A stretch of DNA of 6,062 nucleotides, taken from positions 1 to 6,062 of the forward strand of contig CAKQVW010000186.1 of NCBI GenBank assembly GCA_934277865.1. The letters are read 5' to 3'. Every line of letters starts with the position of its first letter. Position 1 is the first letter of the stretch. Positions 1-4,437 of the stretch are shown in pieces. Source of the DNA: an uncultured Pseudobdellovibrionaceae bacterium. Its GTDB lineage: Bacteria > Bdellovibrionota > Bdellovibrionia > Bdellovibrionales > JAMPXM01. The translations under genes and the position numbers were made by a program. The notes beneath the pieces were generated by a model, which did no database searches, was not told the origin of the DNA, and saw nothing but the letters and a program-made list of their open reading frames with translations.

Positions 1-11
1 GTTAGAAACTA

Positions 12-140
12 TCAGTCTTTAAAGAGAGCTTTCGCCGACTTAGTCGAACCTTTGGTACGACGAGACGCTTTGGCCTTTTTGCCTTTTTGTTGACGCTTGC
101 GAGCTCGGATCGTTTCAGTGCGCTTTGTTTTCGAAGCCAT
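12..140 (-). CDS. Small, highly basic 42-residue protein of unknown function
   Basis: The frame reads ATG at 140-138 to TGA at 14-12 and encodes 42 residues beginning MASKTKRTET and ending SAKALFKD. Seventeen residues are Lys or Arg (11 Lys, 6 Arg) and only two are acidic. It has no hydrophobic segment and no cysteine. A good ribosome binding site, AAGAGG, sits 6 bases before the ATG. This start beats the longer overlapping frame in another phase, which has no such site. The gene begins 31 bases after the stop of the beta-barrel gene, so the two are probably cotranscribed. Such composition is typical of small nucleic-acid-binding or ribosome-associated proteins, but I cannot match it to a named family, and nucleic-acid binding is an inference from charge alone. 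The binding site is buried in a perfect hairpin (147-162), which may limit translation. Confidence 0.72.
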   Translation of the reverse strand: MASKTKRTETIRARKRQQKGKKAKASRRTKGSTKSAKALFKD

Positions 141-146
141 GATTTA

Positions 147-162
147 CCTCTTTCGGAAGAGG
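147..162 (-). promoter_or_regulatory. Hairpin that sequesters the ribosome binding site of the small basic gene
   Basis: On the minus strand CCTCTT (162-157), loop CCGA and AAGAGG (152-147) form a perfect 6-base-pair stem with a 4-base loop. The 3' arm is exactly the Shine-Dalgarno sequence of the 42-residue gene starting at 140. Melting the stem, for example by ribosomes finishing the upstream gene at 172, would expose it, so translational coupling is a plausible role. No run of T follows the stem, so it does not look like an intrinsic terminator. The structure is seen directly; the regulation is inferred. Confidence 0.45.
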
Positions 163-171
163 CATTGGCTA

Positions 172-1086
172 TCAAAGGGGCAGCCACAAGTCAAACGAGT
201 GACGAGTTCCATTGGTATCTCGGGAGACCTTTTCACGGGTCTGAATCTCGAAGGCGTAGCCAAAACTCAGGCGAGGGCCTTTAAAACCGAGGCCCACGGT
301 CAGCCACTGCTCGTTCTGCGACTCCAGCCATGCCGAACCCATGCGAAACGCGAAGTTCGGGTCAAACCAGCTCTCCAGGCCAAGATGGATGTTTTCAAGG
401 TTATCGGGGTTCAGCTCTAAACGGCGAACCACGTCGGCCCTGAGGCGAACGATCTCATGCGGAACGATGTGCGCGCCAACGCTGACCGAAGGAATCATGC
501 GCGCTTCCGGCGCCACCGAGTCCGACGCCCCCGCCAGATCGTGCCCAACCAGCGCCACGCCAAACCGGTCGGAAAATGGGTAAAGCAGGCCAAGAGTGAA
601 ATTGTCCTGAGCCGAATCAAAGCCCGGCTGCTCATGAATCAGTCGACGATAAGTGAGCCCCATCGCCAAACGCTTGTTCGGGAAAAATCCGGCTAGCGAG
701 AACTGAAAGTCACGACTCTCTGCCGAGACCGCGCCGGGTCCGCCACGAAGATGAGTGCGCTGAACATAGTTAAAACTGCCGGCCGCTATTTTTTCCTCGC
801 CGCCATCTGAAATAGAGACCGCGAAGTCGCGATAGCTATCACCCAAATCACGATGCGACTGCTGGTGGGAAAGTCCAAAGTGGTACGAACGAACATGGAC
901 CAAGGCGGCTGGATTCAGCCAACCACCTTCGCCCTCATCAATTGCCGCACGCCCGGCTCCGCCAAGCGCCGATGCCACCGGACCCACGCGATACGGCACC
1001 TCTGTCGACGCCGCCTCACTCTCCGAAAGCGGCAAAACATTTGCGACCAAAACCGAACTCAAAATGAAAACGAAATTTCTCAACAT
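172..1086 (-). CDS. Putative outer-membrane beta-barrel protein, exported, FadL/PorV-like N-terminus
   Basis: The protein has about 304 residues. It opens with a signal peptide: Leu-Arg, then a hydrophobic stretch over residues 4-20, with likely cleavage after Ser-Glu-Ala at 23-25. The mature N-terminus carries SALGGAGRAAID and then GGWLNPAAL (about residues 39-62). That Gly/Ala-rich segment followed by an Asn-Pro-Ala motif is common in FadL-type and PorV-type outer-membrane proteins. The rest alternates polar and aromatic residues in short strands, as in a beta barrel, with no further membrane helix. The protein ends in Leu-Pro-Leu instead of the usual terminal aromatic residue, which weakens the barrel call slightly. 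I prefer the ATG at 1086-1084; a GTG directly before it (1089-1087) would add one residue. The ribosome binding site is weak (GGGCGAAG) and lies in the hairpin at 1087-1105. It is flanked by a lipoprotein gene and a small basic gene on the same strand. Substrate and precise family are unknown. Confidence 0.75.
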   Translation of the reverse strand: MLRNFVFILSSVLVANVLPLSESEAASTEVPYRVGPVASALGGAGRAAIDEGEGGWLNPAALVHVRSYHFGLSHQQSHRDLGDSYRDFAVSISDGGEEKIAAGSFNYVQRTHLRGGPGAVSAESRDFQFSLAGFFPNKRLAMGLTYRRLIHEQPGFDSAQDNFTLGLLYPFSDRFGVALVGHDLAGASDSVAPEARMIPSVSVGAHIVPHEIVRLRADVVRRLELNPDNLENIHLGLESWFDPNFAFRMGSAWLESQNEQWLTVGLGFKGPRLSFGYAFEIQTREKVSRDTNGTRHSFDLWLPL

Positions 1087-1105
1087 CACTTCGCCCGACG
1101 CAGTG
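1087..1105 (-). promoter_or_regulatory. Start-site hairpin of the beta-barrel gene
   Basis: On the minus strand CACTGCG (1105-1099), loop TCGGG and CGAAGTG (1093-1087) form seven stem positions, six paired and one G-A mismatch. The stem ends exactly against the ATG at 1086 and encloses the only Shine-Dalgarno-like bases, GGGCGAAG. Initiation would therefore need this stem to open. It is the third structure in a row in this gap, after the elements at 1167-1187 and 1113-1168. Confidence 0.35.
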
Positions 1106-1112
1106 CAAATCA

Positions 1113-1168
1113 GATTCGACCGCCTGTGCGAAGCACGCGAGCACCGTTAGGTGCGAGGCGGCCGAATC
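1113..1168 (-). ncRNA. Candidate structured leader RNA with a three-way junction
   Basis: In the minus-strand transcript, 1168-1156 pairs with 1125-1113 as a continuous 13-base-pair stem with one G-U pair (1162 with 1119). It encloses two hairpins. The first is GCACC, loop TAAC, GGTGC (1154-1141). The second is GTGC, loop TTC, GCAC (1136-1126). They are separated by the 4-base linker TCGC, and one unpaired base precedes the first. On the plus strand the G-U pair becomes an A-C mismatch, so the fold favours the minus strand. It lies between the lipoprotein stop (1190) and the beta-barrel start (1086). I do not recognise it as a known riboswitch class, and it is too short and differently laid out to be a tRNA. 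It could be a cis-regulatory leader, an RNA-processing or stability element, or a copy of a dispersed repeat of the genome. Confidence 0.4.
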
Positions 1169-1187
1169 ACAAGGAGGTACCTTATGA
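1167..1187 (-). promoter_or_regulatory. Hairpin just after the lipoprotein stop codon
   Basis: On the minus strand TCATAAGG (1187-1180), loop TACCT and CCTTGTGA (1174-1167) make an 8-base-pair stem with one G-U pair, starting 2 bases after the TAG stop at 1192-1190. No T-tract follows, so it is not a standard intrinsic terminator. It could protect the upstream message's 3' end after processing or act with the adjoining three-way junction, with which it shares the two bases 1167-1168. Loop and 3' arm contain ACCTCCTT, identical to the usual anti-Shine-Dalgarno end of 16S rRNA. Confidence 0.35.
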
Positions 1188-1189
1188 GG

Positions 1190-2392
1190 CTACTGGCGGT
1201 AGCAGATGGAGGCAAACGAAACACACGCTGGGTCAACGCCTTCTGTACAGGCTTGCGTGATGTTGTATTGGATTTGTGTTGCAGCGCCGTAGCAGGCGTT
1301 TGTGGACTTCTTGGGAACGATACATCGGTTGGTCATGTCGACGTACCAATCTTCCACTCGAAGCTGGTTGCGCACGATCGACAGCTCCTGTGTCAGAACC
1401 GCCGGATCTGGCGCCATCGCACACGCCACCAAGCCGGCTCGCGCGTCCTCGGGACGAACAATGCGGAAACGAATTGTGTCGGGACATGTCCACGTTCCAA
1501 GGCCCGTGCGGTCCGTGGAGCTCATCAAGTTCAGTTCCGAAACTTCACGCAATATCACGTTTGGGAAATTCGCGTGCGACGGTGTCGCACCAACCGTCGG
1601 CTGAGCAAACTTCAGGTAGTACCCACGGCCAAAAACCTGCGTGTAGGGATTGGCGTTAGAGCCCTCGACCACGTCGCGAGGACTTCGCGCCAACGTGTCC
1701 GAGGAACTCGGCGAACCCGATGGCCCAGTCGAAGTGTGCGCGTACGTTTGCGCCAAGAAGGCGTCGTTCCGCAGGGCCGTGCGAATGGAATTCGCAAGCG
1801 TCGGGTTCTTCGTGAAATACAGACTTCCCTCAAAGCGGGAACCAAACACCGTGCCGTTTCTCAGATATCGCAATCTAGAAGCCGGGTCGGTTCTGACAAG
1901 GAGATCGGAAAGATCCAATGTGCCAAGCGGCTCGAAGATATTCACGTAATCTTGACCGTGAATCGAACTGCCCGACGACGTGTACATGACCTGAAAATTG
2001 TCGAGCTTTCGAATCGCAAATTGCACTTTGGTTTGAGAGTTTGCTGGGCTCGACACCAAAAGCGTCGACTGTTTTTCCGGCGGTTTTTTTCCTTGGCCGG
2101 CGCGGAACTGGTCGTTCAGGCGAATCCCGCCCGACCGGTACGCCCCGACACGAATAGAAAAATAAGCGCCCGCATCGAAGGTTCCGACATCTGAAACAGC
2201 GCAAGACATGTAGGCAATTTGATCAATTGTGGAGTCGTAGGCAAATTCCACCTTGGCCGCTTCCGACTCAAGCTGACTGACGGTATCGACTTCCGGAGGC
2301 TGCGAGCAGTTTTGAAAACCGACGACAAGAAAAGCGGCGGCAACGGCAAGAGCCGCAATCGCACTCGATTTACCCCTCAAGGAACCACGCAT
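1190..2392 (-). CDS. Putative secreted lipoprotein, cysteine-rich C-terminus, function unknown
   Basis: The protein has 400 residues. It begins MRGSLRGKSS, followed by a hydrophobic segment (residues 11-25) and Gly-Phe-Gln-Asn-Cys-Ser, with the candidate lipidated cysteine at position 29. Asn before the cysteine does not fit the classical lipobox, which has Gly, Ala or Ser there. I recall the FQNC form as common in Bdellovibrio-type lipoproteins. Eight further cysteines lie at about 64, 303, 324, 357, 367, 382, 390 and 397, an even number, seven of them in the last 100 residues, as expected for a disulfide-stabilised exported domain. A Ser/Thr/Pro/Gly-rich stretch near residues 219-235 looks like a linker. 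I chose ATG 2392-2390 because GAGGTGGGG lies 9 bases upstream; the GTG five codons earlier is itself part of that site. It is divergent from galU and first in the minus-strand group. I recognise no domain or enzymatic motif, so no function is proposed. Confidence 0.78.
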   Translation of the reverse strand: MRGSLRGKSSAIAALAVAAAFLVVGFQNCSQPPEVDTVSQLESEAAKVEFAYDSTIDQIAYMSCAVSDVGTFDAGAYFSIRVGAYRSGGIRLNDQFRAGQGKKPPEKQSTLLVSSPANSQTKVQFAIRKLDNFQVMYTSSGSSIHGQDYVNIFEPLGTLDLSDLLVRTDPASRLRYLRNGTVFGSRFEGSLYFTKNPTLANSIRTALRNDAFLAQTYAHTSTGPSGSPSSSDTLARSPRDVVEGSNANPYTQVFGRGYYLKFAQPTVGATPSHANFPNVILREVSELNLMSSTDRTGLGTWTCPDTIRFRIVRPEDARAGLVACAMAPDPAVLTQELSIVRNQLRVEDWYVDMTNRCIVPKKSTNACYGAATQIQYNITQACTEGVDPACVSFASICYRQ

Positions 2393-2401
2393 AGAATCAA
2401 T

Positions 2402-2410
2402 CCCCACCTC
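2402..2410 (-). promoter_or_regulatory. Ribosome binding site fixing the lipoprotein start
   Basis: The minus strand reads GAGGTGGGG, then nine bases, then ATG at 2392-2390. The alternative GTG start at 2407-2405 is inside this purine run and has no binding site of its own, so the downstream ATG is the better start. Confidence 0.6.
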
Positions 2411-2437
2411 AAAATCGTATCATGATTGGCCATTCAA

Positions 2438-2557
2438 ATGCCCGGTGAACTCACGGGAAAGGCCCAGATCCCGTCGAACTTCCAGCCCTTTGTCTCAAAC
2501 TGAGGCGCCGCGCCGAACTTGAAGGAACTCATGACAGAATTAGCGGGCTTTGATTGA
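2438..2557 (+). other. Coding-like frame interrupted by TGA: possible gene remnant or two leader peptides
   Basis: From ATG at 2438 the frame encodes 21 residues beginning MPGELTGKAQ and stops at TGA 2501-2503. In the same frame it then continues without further stops as GAAPNLKELMTELAGFD to TGA 2555-2557. The wobble positions are rich in G and C, like the genes nearby. The second part holds an 8-codon frame, MTELAGFD (2531-2557), with GAAGGA four bases before its ATG. Its stop lies 9 bases before the galU ATG, and galU has no clear ribosome binding site of its own. It could be the degraded end of a small gene, a short protein with one sequencing or real nonsense change, or a leader peptide feeding ribosomes to galU. 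No Shine-Dalgarno precedes the ATG at 2438. I do not recognise the peptide. Confidence 0.25.
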
Positions 2558-2566
2558 CTGCATCCT

Positions 2567-3457
2567 ATGGCAAAAGTGCGCAAAGCCGTGATTCCAGCAG
2601 CCGGACTCGGGACTCGTTTTCTTCCCGCGACCAAGACCGTTCCCAAAGAAATGCTCCCCATCGTGGATCGTCCGATCCTGCTTCACGTGGTGGAAGAGGC
2701 CGCTCGCGCAGGCATTGAAGACATCGTGCTTGTCGCCGGTCGGGGAAAAACCGCCATCGAAGATTTTTTCGACGTCAGCTATGAACTCGAAGACAAACTC
2801 GAGCGCGACGGTAAACACGAATGGCTAGCGTCGCTGAAAAAGATCCGCTCGATGGCTAACATCATTTCGATTCGTCAAAAACAACCCTTGGGGCTCGGTC
2901 ACGCCGTCGGAGCCGCAGCGCCCGTCGTCGGCAAAGAACCCTTCGCCGTGCTTCTCGGCGATGAAATCATGATCTCGCGTGCGGACCAGCAGACCGTCAC
3001 CGAACAGCTCGCACGCCGCTTTGAATCGACAGGTCTATCGACTGTTGCGGTGATGGAAGTTCCTCTCGAGGAAACCTCCAAATACGGAATCGTCGAAGGC
3101 GACGTGTCGCGCGATGGTGGCACTCAAATCGTCAAAGTGAAAAACGTGATTGAGAAACCAAGCCAGGGACAAACGACATCGCGTTTTGCGCTTCCCGGTC
3201 GCTACGTGTTTGATGCCGAGATCTTCGAACACATTCGAAACACCACACCCGGAAAGCTTGGCGAGATCCAGCTCACCGATGCGATGGTCGCCATTGCCAA
3301 GTCAAAAGGGCTACTCGCGACGACTTTCGAAGCGCGACGCTACGACGCCGGCGATAAGCTTGGCTACCTGATGGCCACAATTGAACTTGGTCTCGAACAC
3401 CCAGAGTTAAAAAACAGCCTGCGAAGCTACCTCAAACAACTGGCGGAGACACTATGA
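2567..3457 (+). CDS. galU: UTP--glucose-1-phosphate uridylyltransferase (UDP-glucose pyrophosphorylase)
   Basis: This cytoplasmic enzyme converts UTP and glucose 1-phosphate to UDP-glucose and pyrophosphate, supplying glucosyl and galactosyl donors for lipopolysaccharide and other envelope glycans. It has 296 residues, usual for bacterial GalU. The nucleotide-binding signature GLGTRFLPATK is at 13-23, followed by PKEMLPIVDRP (26-36). QKQPLGLGHAV (104-114) and LLGDEI with the metal-binding Asp132 (129-134) follow. KYGIV is at 172-176, the sugar-phosphate motif VIEKP at 194-198, GRYVF at 211-215, GEIQLTDA at 232-239 and YDAGDKLGY at 259-267. All expected active-site segments are present, so it should be active. 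The ATG at 2567 gives the canonical N-terminus but has no clear Shine-Dalgarno sequence; a tiny frame with a good site ends 9 bases upstream. Its stop overlaps the next gene by 4 bases (ATGA). It is the first gene of the operon with the exported protein and priA. Confidence 0.97.
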   Translation: MAKVRKAVIPAAGLGTRFLPATKTVPKEMLPIVDRPILLHVVEEAARAGIEDIVLVAGRGKTAIEDFFDVSYELEDKLERDGKHEWLASLKKIRSMANIISIRQKQPLGLGHAVGAAAPVVGKEPFAVLLGDEIMISRADQQTVTEQLARRFESTGLSTVAVMEVPLEETSKYGIVEGDVSRDGGTQIVKVKNVIEKPSQGQTTSRFALPGRYVFDAEIFEHIRNTTPGKLGEIQLTDAMVAIAKSKGLLATTFEARRYDAGDKLGYLMATIELGLEHPELKNSLRSYLKQLAETL

Positions 3458-4437
3458 CAAACTCCCTAGAAAAAGTCCGCACTCTCACCGCTCGACTTGC
3501 CGTCACCGCGATTTCTGCGATCGTCTTGGTGTTCTCGACGGCATGGACCTCGATGGCCGACGCCGCCATTCCACACAGTCGCACCATCATCTCGCGCCTA
3601 GCAAAAAATTCGGGACGCGGCGTGTACGTCATCGACCAAGAGGTCCGATTCTCTGGTTCGGAAGGTGTCTTTCTGAAAGAGCGTTGGCTTGTGCAAAATG
3701 CCGAAGTCATGCGGCTCACCGTGCAGGGAGAAAAGCCCGGCGATTTCCGATTCGACGCGCTCTACAAAGACAACCGCCGAACATCGACGGCTCCCGCTGC
3801 GATTTTTGCTCCGGCCTCTGCTTCGCCCAACCCCGAACTCGCAGCGAAGGTTGAACCCGGTAAAGATACAAAAACGACGTCGCTGCCCTCTGATTTTTTT
3901 GAACCCTACCTGTTCTTCCGAACCACCACCAAGTACCTCGAGCATTTCGTCAAAGCGAAGATCCTCCCCCCTTCGGCCGCTAGAGAGCGCCCGCGAGTTG
4001 GCAACATCGCCACTTACAAACCAACTCCAGAGGTTGGCGTGCGCCTGGGCCGTTCGGCGGGAGCTGTCGCTTGGGTTTTTGGAGAGCCAACTCCTGTTGA
4101 TGCAAAAAACGCCTTCCCCGGTGCCTGGATCGAACAAGATAGTTTTTTGCTAAGAAAAGTTCGCCATTTGTCGCAATCCGAAATGACTCTCAGTGAACAC
4201 GCACCCAGTAGCGGTGGATTACGACTTGCGCGCGAACGTTCGATCATTTGGCGCTCAAACGACCCAAATGTGACCGAGCCTCGCGCCGTCACGATCAAAG
4301 TCACATCCGTGAAACACTATCCGGACAAATCGCTCGCCGCCCAGTTTTTGCCGTCCTCGATTACCGCGAACGAACTCCGGGCCGCGAGACTCCCAGACGC
4401 GCCGGCGGTGCGTGAGTTCTACACGAGGTTTCGGTGA
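3454..4437 (+). CDS. Exported protein of unknown function, possibly LolA-like fold
   Basis: The protein has 327 residues. It has a signal peptide: basic residues before a long hydrophobic core (about 15-31) and Ala-Asp-Ala-Ala at 35-38, giving cleavage near 37/38 and a periplasmic or outer-membrane location. There is no lipobox cysteine; in fact no cysteine is seen at all. The mature part starts with segments such as GVYVIDQEVRF and VFLKERWLVQN and later has PGAWIEQDSFLLRKVRHL. Long amphipathic strands with a Trp-Ile-(Glu/Asp)-x-Asp-(Ser/Thr)-Phe step are reminiscent of the LolA/LolB-type half-barrel that carries lipids or lipoproteins. This is a weak resemblance, not an identification. A Pro/Ala/Ser-rich linker lies around 110-145. 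The ATG overlaps the galU stop, with GGAG five bases upstream, and the gene ends by overlapping priA. The two overlaps imply stoichiometric, coupled translation, although neither neighbour suggests an envelope role beyond galU's UDP-glucose. Confidence 0.85.
   Translation: MTNSLEKVRTLTARLAVTAISAIVLVFSTAWTSMADAAIPHSRTIISRLAKNSGRGVYVIDQEVRFSGSEGVFLKERWLVQNAEVMRLTVQGEKPGDFRFDALYKDNRRTSTAPAAIFAPASASPNPELAAKVEPGKDTKTTSLPSDFFEPYLFFRTTTKYLEHFVKAKILPPSAARERPRVGNIATYKPTPEVGVRLGRSAGAVAWVFGEPTPVDAKNAFPGAWIEQDSFLLRKVRHLSQSEMTLSEHAPSSGGLRLARERSIIWRSNDPNVTEPRAVTIKVTSVKHYPDKSLAAQFLPSSITANELRAARLPDAPAVREFYTRFR

Larger units (their letters stand above)
2393..2566. other. Divergent intergenic region between the lipoprotein gene and galU
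   Basis: This 174-base gap must hold the promoters for both arms. On the plus strand TATCAT at 2418-2423 is one base from the sigma-70 -10 consensus, but no good -35 box lies 16-18 bases upstream. On the minus strand TACGAT (2419-2414) is a poorer -10 candidate, and TTGAAT (2437-2432) is too close to serve as its -35. I therefore cannot assign either promoter firmly. A short imperfect hairpin (2441-2457, CCC and GTG pairing with CAC and GGG) has no T-tract. The stretch 2438-2557 reads like coding sequence in the galU frame and is described separately. No operator or riboswitch was recognised. Confidence 0.4.

Noticed and set aside
2..187. Alternative 61-codon minus-strand frame across the small basic gene
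   Set aside because: It overlaps the end of the beta-barrel gene, lacks a ribosome binding site and is in a different phase from the frame with the strong AAGAGG-ATG start.
1113..1168. tRNA gene
   Set aside because: The fold has only two inner hairpins, with no anticodon loop, T-loop consensus or CCA-type acceptor end.
2084..2090. Run of seven A (minus strand) in the lipoprotein gene, possible -1 frameshift heptamer
   Set aside because: No downstream stem-loop or extended alternative frame supports recoding, and the zero frame gives a full-length protein.
1184..2194. Long plus-strand open frame of about 337 codons with a textbook AAGGAGG site eight bases before its ATG
   Set aside because: It is entirely antisense to the lipoprotein gene, its product is Arg-rich with no domain, and the purine site is one arm and loop of a hairpin better explained on the minus strand. 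The minus-strand gene has a signal peptide and clustered cysteines.
3893..3900. Run of seven T in the exported-protein gene, possible slippage site
   Set aside because: The frame continues normally as Asp-Phe-Phe-Glu with no alternative product of interest; homopolymers of this length occur by chance.
3598..4137. Minus-strand open frame of 179 codons opposite the exported protein
   Set aside because: The plus-strand gene has a signal peptide, a ribosome binding site and coupled overlaps on both sides, so the opposite frame is a by-product of codon usage.
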